Shown one piece after another: positions 1 to 8,200 of a DNA stretch of 16,873 nt. Within the stretch, counting starts at the first letter, position 1, and each line of letters opens with the position of its first letter. A program made the translations under genes and the position numbers. Source of the stretch: an uncultured Eubacterium sp. (GTDB lineage Bacteria > Bacillota_A > Clostridia > Lachnospirales > Lachnospiraceae); NCBI GenBank assembly GCA_948468465.1, contig CAOKJJ010000105.1, positions 1 through 16,873 of the forward strand. Direction: 5' to 3'. The notes beneath the pieces were generated by a model, which was not told the origin of the DNA, searched no databases, and was given only the letters and a program-made list of their open reading frames with translations.

Positions 1-334
1 ATTCTGGAATAGGAGCCGCAAGCCAGGCCATTTCCCCCGCACCCGGCGTCCGCATAGCCAATAAAAAAGCAACACAATGTCAAAAAGTGTTTCTTTCTGG
101 TTGATCCAGGTTAGGCAGATGACATTGAGTGTGAATCGTGGGATATGTTTAGTATAAAGGAAAATATGGAAGTGTTCAAGAGGATTTTTTTGTCCTGTTT
201 CTGTCTGGCTATCATCTATAGCAGTTCAGGAAAATTGGCGCAGACAGATTTGTAAAAGGGATTTGTTTAAAATATACAAAAGTGCGGCGATTTTTTTGTG
301 TAAAATATGCATAGAATATCATTGAATTTGTGTC
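1..334. other. Region without a recognisable gene at the left edge
   Basis: No complete gene is visible here. Bases 3-104 are open on the plus strand and stop at a TGA (102-104), so they could be the last 33 codons of a gene entering from the left. The encoded peptide contains GVRIANKK, but I recognise no family in it. A short minus-strand frame from an ATG at 53-55 runs off the left edge but has no ribosome site. From about 105 to 334 the DNA is AT-rich and non-coding, leading into the guaD promoter. Confidence 0.3.
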
Positions 335-340
335 TATAAT
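335..340 (+). promoter_or_regulatory. Probable -10 element of the guaD promoter
   Basis: A perfect TATAAT lies at 335-340. It would put the transcription start near 347, about 20 bases before the first helix of the purine riboswitch, as expected for a riboswitch leader. The -35 region around 311-317 (tagaat) is weak, so the promoter assignment rests mainly on the -10 box and its position. Confidence 0.45.
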
Positions 341-367
341 AAAAAAGCTGAAAAAAAGATTTAAGAA

Positions 368-428
368 TATGTATATACCGGGGATTGGCCCGGAGTTTCT
401 ACTGACTGCCGTAAGAGTCAACTACATA
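368..428 (+). promoter_or_regulatory. Purine (guanine-type) riboswitch aptamer
   Basis: The three-helix purine aptamer can be drawn directly. P1 pairs TATGTA (368-373) with TACATA (423-428). P2 pairs CCGGG (378-382) with CCCGG (389-393) around the loop GATTGG. P3 pairs GACT (404-407) with AGTC (416-419) around GCCGTAAG. Loop bases GG (387-388) and CC (409-410) can make the family's loop-loop kiss. The J2/3 strand contains the hallmark AGTTTCTAC (394-402). The base just before the 3' strand of P1, the position that pairs with the ligand, is C422, which in this family specifies guanine or related oxopurines rather than adenine. The downstream gene is guanine deaminase, which fits. Confidence 0.93.
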
Positions 429-456
429 GCCGCTGGTTTTGTAGCTGGCTCTTTTT
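428..456 (+). terminator. Riboswitch expression-platform terminator
   Basis: Immediately after P1, AGCCGCT (428-434) can pair with AGC-GGCT (443-450, one bulged T at 446) around an eight-base loop, followed by a run of five T (452-456). It abuts the 3' strand of P1, so ligand-stabilised P1 and the terminator can form together. The natural reading is transcription termination when guanine is bound. The matching antiterminator was not worked out. Confidence 0.65.
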
Positions 457-513
457 ATGCTGTAAACGATGGATTACTTTTTGTTTGTGTTTTGGAAAGG
501 AATGGTGTAAATT

Positions 514-1794
514 ATGAGAGAGGATTCCTATGTATTAAAAGGAAATATTTGTTATGCGGATACGAAAGACCATGTAACGATGATGGACCAGGGATATCTG
601 GTATGCTGTCAGGGGATTACACAGGGGGTGTATCCTGTTCTGCCTGAGGAATATAAGAATTTGCCGGTTACAGATTATCAGGAACTTCTGATCATCCCGG
701 GAATGGTTGATCTGCATATCCATGCGCCCCAGTATCCCTTCCGCGGGCTGGGAATGGATCTGGAGCTTTTGGAGTGGCTTAATACGCACACATTTCCGGA
801 GGAGAGCAGGTATCAGGAACTTGACTATGCGAAGAAGGCTTATGGGATTTTCGCGGAAGCTCTTAAAAAAAGCGCCACTGCCAGAGCGGTCGTCTTTGGA
901 ACCGTTCATGTACCGGCCACTGAATATCTGATGGAGGAGCTGGAGGCTACGGGATTGGTTACCTATGTGGGTAAGGTGAATATGGATCGGAACTGTGTGG
1001 ATGATCTGAGGGAGAAGGATGCGGATACGTCTCTTGCCGATACGGCTGCGTGGCTTGCTGATACGGCGGGACGGTATCAGAATACCAGACCGGTGCTTAC
1101 GCCGCGCTTCGCGCCTACATGCAGCGGATCCTTGATGGAAGGATTAGGGAAGCTTCAAAGGGAATATCAGATTCCGGTTCAGTCCCATCTGTCAGAGAAT
1201 TTGTCAGAGATCGCATGGGTGAAAAAATTGTTTCCCTGGTCTTCCTGCTATGGGGATGTGTACGAGCGCTACGGACTGTTCGGCGGGCAGGCGAAGACGG
1301 TTATGGCACATTGTGTCCATTCCTCAGACCTGGAAGTGGAGCTGATGAAGAAAAAGGGTGTGTATGTGGCGCATTGTCCGCAGTCAAATATTAATTTGTC
1401 TTCCGGGATCGCACCGATACGCAGATATCTGGAAGAAGGGATTCTGGCAGGCCTTGGAACGGATATGGCAGGCGGGGCGAATCTGTCTATGTTTCGGTGT
1501 ATGGCGGATGCCATCGGTGTATCCAAGCTGTATTGGAGGCTTGTCGATCAGGAGAGGAAACCGCTTACCATGGAAGAGGCGTTTTATTTGGCGACGAAGG
1601 GCGGAGGATCCTTCTTTGGGAAGGTCGGAAGCTTCGAAAAGGGATATGAGATGGATGCTTTGGTGATTGACGACAGGGAAATCAGGAGTACGAGGGCGCT
1701 TGACACGAAGGAGCGGCTGGAGAGGTATATCTATCTGTCAGAGGAAGGGGGAAGGCTGGCAGGGAAGTATGTAGCAGGCAGGAAAGTGATGTAA
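514..1794 (+). CDS. guaD: Guanine deaminase
   Basis: Hydrolyses guanine to xanthine and ammonia in the cytoplasm, opening guanine salvage or catabolism. The 426-residue product has the usual length and the amidohydrolase metal site in order: PGMVDLHIH at 62-70 (H68 and H70), SHLSEN at 224-229 (H225), MAHCVH at 264-269 (H266) and GLGTDMAGG with D317. The block FRGLGMDLELLEWLNTHTFP after the first motif is typical of guanine deaminases rather than of other amidohydrolases. The ATG at 514 lies 12 bases after GGAAAGGA (494-501), rather long spacing, but the N-terminus fits the family. The gene stands alone behind the guanine-type riboswitch, implying control by cytoplasmic guanine. Its stop codon lies inside the first of two tandem palindromes. 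Confidence 0.95.
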   Translation: MREDSYVLKGNICYADTKDHVTMMDQGYLVCCQGITQGVYPVLPEEYKNLPVTDYQELLIIPGMVDLHIHAPQYPFRGLGMDLELLEWLNTHTFPEESRYQELDYAKKAYGIFAEALKKSATARAVVFGTVHVPATEYLMEELEATGLVTYVGKVNMDRNCVDDLREKDADTSLADTAAWLADTAGRYQNTRPVLTPRFAPTCSGSLMEGLGKLQREYQIPVQSHLSENLSEIAWVKKLFPWSSCYGDVYERYGLFGGQAKTVMAHCVHSSDLEVELMKKKGVYVAHCPQSNINLSSGIAPIRRYLEEGILAGLGTDMAGGANLSMFRCMADAIGVSKLYWRLVDQERKPLTMEEAFYLATKGGGSFFGKVGSFEKGYEMDALVIDDREIRSTRALDTKERLERYIYLSEEGGRLAGKYVAGRKVM

Positions 1795-1820
1795 AATTAA
1801 TTTTAGTAAAATTAATTTTA
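1792..1820. repeat. Two tandem perfect palindromes, candidate operator
   Basis: TAAAATTAATTTTA, a perfect 14-bp palindrome, occurs at 1792-1805 and again at 1807-1820, with one G between (15-bp period). The pair ends 11 bp before the -35 box of a strong promoter and overlaps the guaD stop codon. Position and symmetry suggest binding of a dimeric regulator; no particular regulator is implied by the sequence. Confidence 0.6.
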
Positions 1821-1831
1821 GAAAAAAGAAC

Positions 1832-1860
1832 TTGACAGAAAAACAGAATTGATTTATGAT
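1832..1860 (+). promoter_or_regulatory. Near-consensus sigma-A promoter after guaD
   Basis: TTGACA (1832-1837), a 17-bp spacer and TATGAT (1855-1860) form an almost ideal promoter, with a start expected near 1867. It drives the short transcript that carries the 12-codon ORF and two terminators. It is also the only good promoter found upstream of the MutS2-like gene. Confidence 0.85.
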
Positions 1861-1890
1861 AACTAAAAAAATGAAGTAAGGAGATTTTGC

Positions 1891-1929
1891 ATGTTAATTG
1901 TGGATGTAATGGAGAAAATAGCAAACTAA
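1891..1929 (+). CDS. Twelve-codon ORF, possible leader peptide
   Basis: ATG at 1891 opens a 12-codon frame (MLIVDVMEKIAN) ending at TAA 1927-1929. AAGGAG (1878-1883) sits 7 bases before the ATG, and the strong promoter at 1832-1860 lies just upstream, so ribosomes should initiate here. The peptide is not enriched in one amino acid, so it is not a classic amino-acid attenuator leader. It could be a regulatory upstream ORF, a small protein, or the remnant of a decayed gene. Reading through the stop in the other two frames gives only short open stretches and no recognisable protein. Confidence 0.4.
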   Translation: MLIVDVMEKIAN

Positions 1930-2001
1930 ATATTGCAGGATGGCTGATCCATGTGATTTTGTCTGATTATGGATGAATCAGGGGGTGGAGTCTGTCCTTT
2001 T

Positions 2002-2022
2002 ATCAGCAGAATATCTGCTGGT
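2002..2022 (+). other. Hairpin inside the short leader transcript
   Basis: CAGCAGA (2004-2010) and TCTGCTG (2014-2020) form a perfect 7-bp stem around ATA, extendable by an A-T and a T-G pair. Only four T follow at a short distance (2023-2026), so it is not a convincing terminator. It is the first of three stem-loops downstream of the 12-codon ORF. Confidence 0.5.
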
Positions 2023-2101
2023 GTTTTCGCCTTACATTTGCTTTTCATTGTGGTATCAATCTATATGATTGCTATATTTCCGATGCTGGACTTCGAGAAT
2101 G

Positions 2102-2131
2102 AAGGCATGCCTGAAAGGGTGTGCTTTTTTT
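2102..2131 (+). terminator. First of two consecutive intrinsic terminators
   Basis: GCATGCC (2105-2111) pairs with GGTGTGC (2118-2124), including two G-T wobbles, around a six-base loop, and seven T follow (2125-2131). Upstream AAG can pair with the first T residues. It would end the transcript from the 1832-1860 promoter at about 265 nt. Confidence 0.7.
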
Positions 2132-2163
2132 GTGCGTTTTGCGGCTTTTCGGATACTTTTTAG

Positions 2164-2200
2164 AAACCATAGCGCAGCTTTTGGGCGGCTATGGTTTTTT
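2164..2200 (+). terminator. Second, stronger intrinsic terminator
   Basis: AAACCATAGC (2164-2173) pairs with GCTATGGTTT (2188-2197, G2188 opposite C2173) to give about ten base pairs, with a short inner extension, and the T run covers 2195-2200. Two terminators in a row about 60 bp apart would shut off nearly all transcription into the MutS2-like gene unless antitermination occurs. Confidence 0.85.
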
Positions 2201-2226
2201 ATTATGTTTTTTTATTATGTTTTTTA
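2195..2226. repeat. T-rich 13-bp tandem repeat
   Basis: ATTATGTTTTTTT at 2201-2213 is followed by ATTATGTTTTTT at 2214-2225. This looks like slippage of the terminator T tract. The rest of the gap to 2307 holds a small hairpin (GCAGG/CCTGC near 2247-2260) and no good promoter. Confidence 0.55.
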
Positions 2227-2307
2227 ATTTTGTAAGGCGAATCATGGCAGGGGAGCCTGCTTGAACGATTTTGAAACAAATGGAAGGATCAGAGAAAGGA
2301 AACGGAA

Positions 2308-4233
2308 ATGAATATTGACAAAATACTGGAATTTGACCAGATCAGAAACAAATGGAAACAATTTGCCTTAACAAATGCAGCGCTCGAAAAAATCGACAAC
2401 ATGACATATTATCTAAACGAGAGCGAACTGAGAAAGAATCTGCAGGATACGACAGATGCCAGAAGCTTTATCGAAACGTGCGGCGTACCGCCGTTATCGT
2501 CCGTAGAGGAAGCAAAAGAGGGGATCGCGAGGGCGGCAAAGGAAGGATGCCTGCTGCCGGAACAGCTGGAAAGGATTGAAAAGCTGCTGACAGCTGTAAA
2601 AAGGCTCAAAGACTACCTGAAAAAAGGCATGGCATACGAAAATCCGCTCGCATGGTATGAGCAGAACCTGGATGCATTGGATGAGCTGAGGGAGGAGATT
2701 GCGTCTAAAATCAGAAACGGAAGAGTCGACGATTATGCAACCGGACAGCTGCAGCGCATTCGAAATGAAACTGCACGGACAAAGGAAAAAACGAAGCAGA
2801 AGGCGGAGCAGACAATGCGCACGCACAAATCGTATATGGCAGACCAGTTTTGCATTATACGCAGCGGATATGTCTGCATTCCGGTGAAAAAGGAATACAA
2901 ACAAAAAGTCCATGGCAGTGTCATAGATCAGTCGGCAACCGGGAATACGCTTTTTATACAGCCTGCAGCAGTGGAGAAGCTGCAGGAAACGCTGCATTTG
3001 CTTGAGATGGAAGAAGAACAGGAGGTATCCCGCATTTTGTACACATTGACGGCAATGGCAGCGGATCAGGCGCCTGTGATGGAAGAAGATATACGCGTCA
3101 TAGAAAAACTGGATTTTATGTTTTCCAAAGGAAAGCTGAGTATAGACATGGATGCGGCTGTACCCAATATAAATCCGGACAGGCGGATCCGGTTTAAAAA
3201 TGCCAGACATCCGTTAATGCCAAAGGAACAGTGCGTGCCGCTGCAGTTTGAAATCGGCAAAGATGCTGACGGCATTGTGATTACAGGGCCGAATACAGGA
3301 GGCAAGACAGTGGCAATTAAAACGGTGGCGCTGAACTGTTACCTGGCGCAGTGCGGCCTTCATGTGACATGCGAAGAGGCGGATATCTGCATGAACAGCT
3401 CATTTTTATGCGATATCGGAGACGGACAGAATCTTACGGAAAATTTATCTACGTTTTCAGCACATATTAAAAATGTAATGGAAATCGTTGACGCTGTTCG
3501 TCCGGACAGCCTGGTCATCATGGATGAGCTTGGTTCCGGCACGGATCCCACAGAAGGCATGGGAATCGCTATTGCCATTTTAGAAGAGCTTAGAAACAGC
3601 GGATGCTTGTTTTTAGCTACGACGCATTATCCCGAAGTAAAAGAGTACGCAGACCGCTCAGACAGAGTCCGGAATGCGAGAATGAAATTTGACAAGCAAA
3701 CCTTACAGCCTGTTTATCAGATGGTAATCGGTGAAGCAGGAGAAAGCTGTGCGTTTTATATTGCGGAAAAACTGGGAATGCCGCAGCGTATGCTGAAAAC
3801 AGCCAAAGATGCGGCGTACGGAACAGCTGCGTCTGACGCAGCGAATAATGCGGGGACAGAAAACAACGGCTCGCCATATACGCAGCAGAAACAAAAAAAA
3901 CAGCCTGCACCCAAAATAAAAAAAGCAAAAAAAACAGCGGCTTCCACGGGACTGACAGAAAAATTCCATATCGGAGACAGCGTCATGGTACTCCCGGACA
4001 AAAAAATTGGAATCGTATGCCAGCCAGTGAATGAAAAAGGCGTGCTGCGGGTGCAGATGCCGGATAAAAAAATCTGGATCAATCATAAACGGGTGAAGCT
4101 CCATGTAGCAGCCGCGGAAATGTATCCGGAAAATTATGATTTTTCCATTTTATTTGAGACAGTCGCAAATCGGAAGATCCGGCATGAAATGGAACGAAAA
4201 TATACAGATCATACGATAGAAATACAAAAATAA
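2308..4233 (+). CDS. MutS2-like ATPase without the Smr domain
   Basis: A MutS-superfamily ATPase closest in layout to MutS2, which acts on branched DNA or collided ribosomes rather than classic mismatches. The N-terminal half is a helical core/clamp region. The ATPase follows: Walker A GPNTGGKT (327-334), ENLSTFSAHI around 378-387, Walker B LVIMDELGSGTDP (402-414) and TTH (438-440). The product is 641 residues against roughly 780 for typical MutS2. A Lys/Gln-rich linker (about 510-550) leads to a small KOW-like beta module (HIGDSVMVLP to WINHKRVKL) and then a short tail. The LDLR motif and Smr nuclease domain of MutS2 are absent. GAAAGGA (2294-2300) lies 7 bases before the ATG. The family call is firm; the function is inference. 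Confidence 0.85.
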   Translation: MNIDKILEFDQIRNKWKQFALTNAALEKIDNMTYYLNESELRKNLQDTTDARSFIETCGVPPLSSVEEAKEGIARAAKEGCLLPEQLERIEKLLTAVKRLKDYLKKGMAYENPLAWYEQNLDALDELREEIASKIRNGRVDDYATGQLQRIRNETARTKEKTKQKAEQTMRTHKSYMADQFCIIRSGYVCIPVKKEYKQKVHGSVIDQSATGNTLFIQPAAVEKLQETLHLLEMEEEQEVSRILYTLTAMAADQAPVMEEDIRVIEKLDFMFSKGKLSIDMDAAVPNINPDRRIRFKNARHPLMPKEQCVPLQFEIGKDADGIVITGPNTGGKTVAIKTVALNCYLAQCGLHVTCEEADICMNSSFLCDIGDGQNLTENLSTFSAHIKNVMEIVDAVRPDSLVIMDELGSGTDPTEGMGIAIAILEELRNSGCLFLATTHYPEVKEYADRSDRVRNARMKFDKQTLQPVYQMVIGEAGESCAFYIAEKLGMPQRMLKTAKDAAYGTAASDAANNAGTENNGSPYTQQKQKKQPAPKIKKAKKTAASTGLTEKFHIGDSVMVLPDKKIGIVCQPVNEKGVLRVQMPDKKIWINHKRVKLHVAAAEMYPENYDFSILFETVANRKIRHEMERKYTDHTIEIQK

Positions 4234-4304
4234 GACGACGATTCCGACCGCGTGCCGGCTTACAGGTCCACAGACATGCTAAAAAATAAAATTGTAAAAT
4301 ATAA

Positions 4305-4333
4305 TTGACAAATATTAAAAAATAGTTTATATT
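4305..4333 (+). promoter_or_regulatory. Promoter of the membrane protein/XRE pair
   Basis: TTGACA (4305-4310), 17 bp, TATATT (4328-4333); start expected near 4340. The AT-rich bases just downstream (ACTAACATATAAAAC) are a plausible place for autoregulation by the XRE protein, though no clear symmetric site is seen. Confidence 0.85.
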
Positions 4334-4381
4334 GAGACTAACATATAAAACAAAAAGCTATTAAAAAAGGAGGGTTTTGAT

Positions 4382-4924
4382 ATGCATGAAAATGGAATGG
4401 GTCAATTAGGTTTTTTGGCGGGAGTGGCAGTCGGCTGTCTGGTAGGAATTTTAATGCTTAAGCTGATGAAAAAGGACAAAGCTGTAAAGTGTAAACTCGA
4501 TGAACGTCAGCAGATCGTCCGCGGTCTTGGATTTCAGTATGGATTCTTTGGATGGATGATATTTCAGGGGTTATGCATTGCAGCCGACCTTGTATGGGAA
4601 ATTAAGCTTATGGATATGTCCATGATGCTGTTTTGCGGAATGATGGTCGGGACAGTGATCTATGTTTCTTACAGTATCTGGCATGACGGATATTTTTCGC
4701 TGAATGAAAATCCAAGACGGGTGAAAGTTTTCCTGATAGCGGCGACAATCATGAATTTTGCATGCGCGGTTTATCGGATTCATCACGGATTGCTGGATCA
4801 CGGCGTGCTTACGTTTTTAAACGGAGCGAACCTTTTGATGGCGGTTGTATGCATGATTTTACTGTCTGTCATGCTGGTAAAATGGATGACAGACCGAAAG
4901 GCGGATACGGGACAGACATTATGA
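4382..4924 (+). CDS. Small polytopic membrane protein paired with an XRE regulator
   Basis: A 180-residue integral membrane protein with about five hydrophobic helices (near 9-27, 52-70, 80-98, 116-133 and 142-165). A short cytoplasmic stretch after helix 1 carries KLDERQQIVRG (38-48). A DERQ-type motif after the first helix recurs in small membrane proteins coupled to short XRE regulators in Firmicutes, but the biochemical role is unknown. Start support is strong: AAGGAGGG (4367-4374) lies 7 bases before the ATG, behind a consensus promoter. The stop codon overlaps the next start as ATGA (4921-4924), so the two genes are probably translationally coupled. Confidence 0.8.
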   Translation: MHENGMGQLGFLAGVAVGCLVGILMLKLMKKDKAVKCKLDERQQIVRGLGFQYGFFGWMIFQGLCIAADLVWEIKLMDMSMMLFCGMMVGTVIYVSYSIWHDGYFSLNENPRRVKVFLIAATIMNFACAVYRIHHGLLDHGVLTFLNGANLLMAVVCMILLSVMLVKWMTDRKADTGQTL

Positions 4925-5124
4925 AAAATTTGAGATTAAAAGCAGCCAGGGCGGCAAAAGATTTATCCCAGCAGGAACTGGCGGATTTGGTTGACGTCTC
5001 CAGGCAGACAATCAATGCGATCGAAAAAGGAAACTACAACCCAACGATTCGACTGTGCGTAGCAATCTGCAGGGCGCTTGGGAAGACCTTGGATGAGCTG
5101 TTTTGGGAAGATGAGACAATATAG
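4921..5124 (+). CDS. Short XRE-family transcriptional regulator
   Basis: A 67-residue protein that is almost only a Cro/CI-type helix-turn-helix. The SQQELADLVDVSRQTINAIE block (16-35) is the DNA-binding motif, followed by NYNPTIRLCVAICRALGKTLDELFW, as in YozG-type small regulators. The start is placed at the ATG that overlaps the upstream stop (ATGA). An in-frame start at 4762 would add 53 residues read from inside the membrane-protein gene in another frame and is unlikely. It probably represses the promoter at 4305-4333, with the membrane protein as partner or target; that is inferred from gene order. Confidence 0.9.
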   Translation: MKNLRLKAARAAKDLSQQELADLVDVSRQTINAIEKGNYNPTIRLCVAICRALGKTLDELFWEDETI

Positions 5125-5165
5125 ATAAATTATTGCATAAGGTTTGGTAAGTTTTCATATTTATA

Positions 5166-5194
5166 TTGCCAATTGAATGATTTTCCAGTAAAAT
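5166..5194 (+). promoter_or_regulatory. Promoter of carB
   Basis: TTGCCA (5166-5171), 17 bp, TAAAAT (5189-5194). The start would be near 5201, leaving a leader of about 50 bases. That is too short for a PyrR-type attenuator, and none is visible. Confidence 0.7.
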
Positions 5195-5251
5195 AAGTTA
5201 TCGGTACAGAGAAATGTAATTACTGAATTGATACCAACAGGAGGGATCAGA

Positions 5252-8200
5252 ATGTCTCAAAGAAAAGATATCCATAAAGTACTGATTATTGGTTCCGGTC
5301 CGATTGTGATCGGGCAGGCATGTGAGTTTGACTATTCCGGCACACAAGCCTGTAAAGCACTGCGGAGCCTTGGTTATGAAATTGTATTGGTCAATTCCAA
5401 TCCGGCTACGATTATGACGGATCCGGAAACGGCGGATGTGACGTATATTGAACCGTTAAATGCGCAGCGCATAGAGCAGATTATTGCAAAAGAACGGCCG
5501 GATGCACTGCTGCCGAACTTAGGCGGGCAATCGGGGCTTAATCTCTGCGCGGAGCTGGCGAAGAACGGCGTACTGGAAAAATATGGCGTACAGGTAATCG
5601 GCGTACAGGTCGATGCGATCGAACGGGGAGAAGACCGTATTGCGTTTAAGAAGACAATGGACAGTCTTGGCATTGAGATGGCAAGAAGTGAAGTTGCCTA
5701 TTCGGTAGAAGAAGCAATGGAAATAGCAGATAAGCTTGGCTATCCGGTTGTGCTTCGTCCGGCGTATACGATGGGCGGCGCAGGCGGCGGGCTTGTATAT
5801 AATGTTGAGGAGTTAAAGACCGTATGCGCCAGAGGACTGCAGGCAAGCCTTGTAGGGCAGGTGCTTGTAGAAGAGTCGATTCTTGGCTGGGAAGAGCTGG
5901 AACTGGAAGTAGTCCGTGACGCGGACAACAACATGATTACTGTCTGCTTTATCGAAAATATTGACCCTCTTGGTGTGCACACCGGAGATTCGTTTTGCTC
6001 GGCTCCGATGCTGACCATATCTTTGGATGTGCAGAAACGTCTGCAGGAAAAATCGTATAAAATCGTGGAATCCATTCAGGTCATCGGCGGTACAAATGTA
6101 CAGTGGGCGCATGATCCGAAGACGGACCGCGATATTGTCATTGAGATCAATCCAAGAACCTCCCGTTCTTCCGCATTGGCATCCAAGGCAACCGGATTCC
6201 CGATCGCCCTCGTATCTGCGATGCTGGCCACGGGACTGACCCTTTCGGAAATTCCATGCGGCAAATACGGCACACTGGATCGGTATGTGCCGGACGGAGA
6301 TTATGTCGTAATTAAATTTGCCCGCTGGGCATTTGAAAAATTTAAAGGCGTGGAAGACAAGCTCGGCACACAGATGCGTGCGGTGGGCGAGGTGATGAGC
6401 ATTGGCAAGACCTTTAAAGAAGCGTTCCAAAAGGCGGTCCGCAGTCTGGAAACCGGACGCTACGGACTTGGACATGCAAAAGATTTTGATGCAAAATCAA
6501 AGGAAGAATTGTTAAAACAGCTTATTACGCCTTCCAGCGAGCGGTATTTTATTATTTATGAAGCGCTGCGCAAAGGAGCTACCATAGAAGAAATTCATGA
6601 GATTACGAAAGTAAAGCATTATTTCCTGGAACAGATGAAGGAGCTGGTCGAAGAAGAAGAGTCGCTTGCGGCAGGAAAAGGTCAGCTGCCTGAGGATGAT
6701 GCGCTGATTGCAGCTAAGAAACATGGATTTTCGGATAAATATTTAAGCCAGATTTTAGATATTGCAGAAGAAGAGGTCAGAAACCGCAGAATCGAGCTTG
6801 GACTGGAAGAAGCATGGGAAGGCGTGCATGTCAGCGGAACAAAAGACAGTGCCTATTATTATTCTACCTATAATGCAGAGGATAAAAATCTGGTAGCAAA
6901 CGAAAAGCCAAAGATTATGATCTTGGGCGGCGGGCCGAACCGCATCGGACAGGGGATTGAGTTTGACTACTGCTGTGTGCATGCGTCTTTGGCGTTAAAA
7001 AAGCTTGGATTTGAGACGATTATTGTCAATTGTAATCCGGAGACGGTATCTACGGATTATGATACATCCGATAAGCTGTATTTTGAACCTCTGACACTGG
7101 AAGACGTACTGAGTATTTATAAAAAAGAACAGCCGGTTGGCGTGATTGCGCAGTTTGGCGGACAGACGCCGTTAAATCTGGCTGCGGATCTGGAAAAGAA
7201 CGGCGTAAAAATATTAGGAACCTCACCGTCTGTCATAGACCTGGCGGAAGACCGTGACCAGTTCCGTGCCATGATGGAAAAACTCGATATTCCAATGCCG
7301 GAGTCCGGCATGGCAGTGAATGTGGAGGAGGCTTTGCATATCGCGGACGAGATCGGCTATCCGGTTATGGTACGTCCGTCTTATGTGCTGGGCGGACGAG
7401 GCATGGAGATCGTCTATGATGCGGACAGTATGGCAGGTTATATGAATGCGGCTGTTGGGGTGACCCCGGATCGGCCGATTTTGATCGACCGGTTTCTGGG
7501 ACATGCGACAGAGTGTGAAGCAGACGCTGTCAGCGACGGCACGCATGCGTTTGTTCCGGCTGTGATGGAGCATATTGAACTGGCAGGCGTGCATTCGGGA
7601 GATTCCGCATGCATTATCCCGTCCAAGCATATTTCGCAGGAAAATGTAGAGACGATTAAAGAATATACAAGAAAAATTGCCGAAGAAATGCATGTAAAGG
7701 GACTGATGAACATGCAGTATGCGATTGAAAAAGGAAAAGTATTCGTGCTGGAAGCCAATCCGCGTGCGTCCCGTACGGTGCCTCTTGTGTCCAAAGTCTG
7801 CAACATCCGCATGGTGCCGCTGGCGATAGAGATTGTTACGGCGGAACTTACCGGAAGGCCTTCGCCGGTGCCGCAGCTGACGGAACACGAGATCCCATAT
7901 TACGGCGTAAAAGAAGCCGTATTTCCGTTTAACATGTTCCAGGAAGTAGATCCGGTGCTGGGGCCGGAAATGCGTTCTACCGGAGAAGTGCTGGGACTTT
8001 CAGCCTCCCATGGGGAAGCTTTTTTCAAAGCGCAGGAAGCGGCACAGTTAACATTGCCGCTGGGAGGAACCGTATTAATTTCTGTCAGTGACAGGGATAA
8101 GCCGGAAGTGGCGGAAGTGGCCAGACAGTTTGCCGAAGCGGGATTTCATATTATTGCATCGAAAAACACCTGCAGACAAATCAGAGAAGCCGGAATCGAA

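Noticed and set aside
330..647. 105-codon ORF overlapping the riboswitch and guaD start
   Set aside because: It covers the purine aptamer and the guaD N-terminus in another frame; the riboswitch and guaD explain the sequence.
1969..2163. 64-codon plus-strand ORF with one hydrophobic stretch
   Set aside because: No ribosome site before its ATG, both a stem-loop and a full intrinsic terminator lie inside it, and the peptide resembles nothing known.
2494..3210. 238-codon minus-strand ORF inside the MutS2-like gene
   Set aside because: A shadow of the conserved plus-strand coding frame, rich in Cys, His and Phe and without a start signal.
4234..4304. Terminator after the MutS2-like gene
   Set aside because: Only a weak GACC/GGTC pairing is seen and no T run follows.
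4762..4920. Upstream extension of the XRE regulator
   Set aside because: It reads the membrane-protein gene in another frame; the ATGA start at 4921 gives a complete regulator of normal length.
5228..5251. TTG start adding eight residues to carB
   Set aside because: It would translate through the AGGAGGG that serves the ATG at 5252, and the N-terminus from 5252 matches CarB length and sequence.
5813..7888. Long minus-strand ORFs inside carB (5813-6475 and 7223-7888)
   Set aside because: Antisense shadows of highly conserved ATP-grasp coding sequence, with no recognisable domains.
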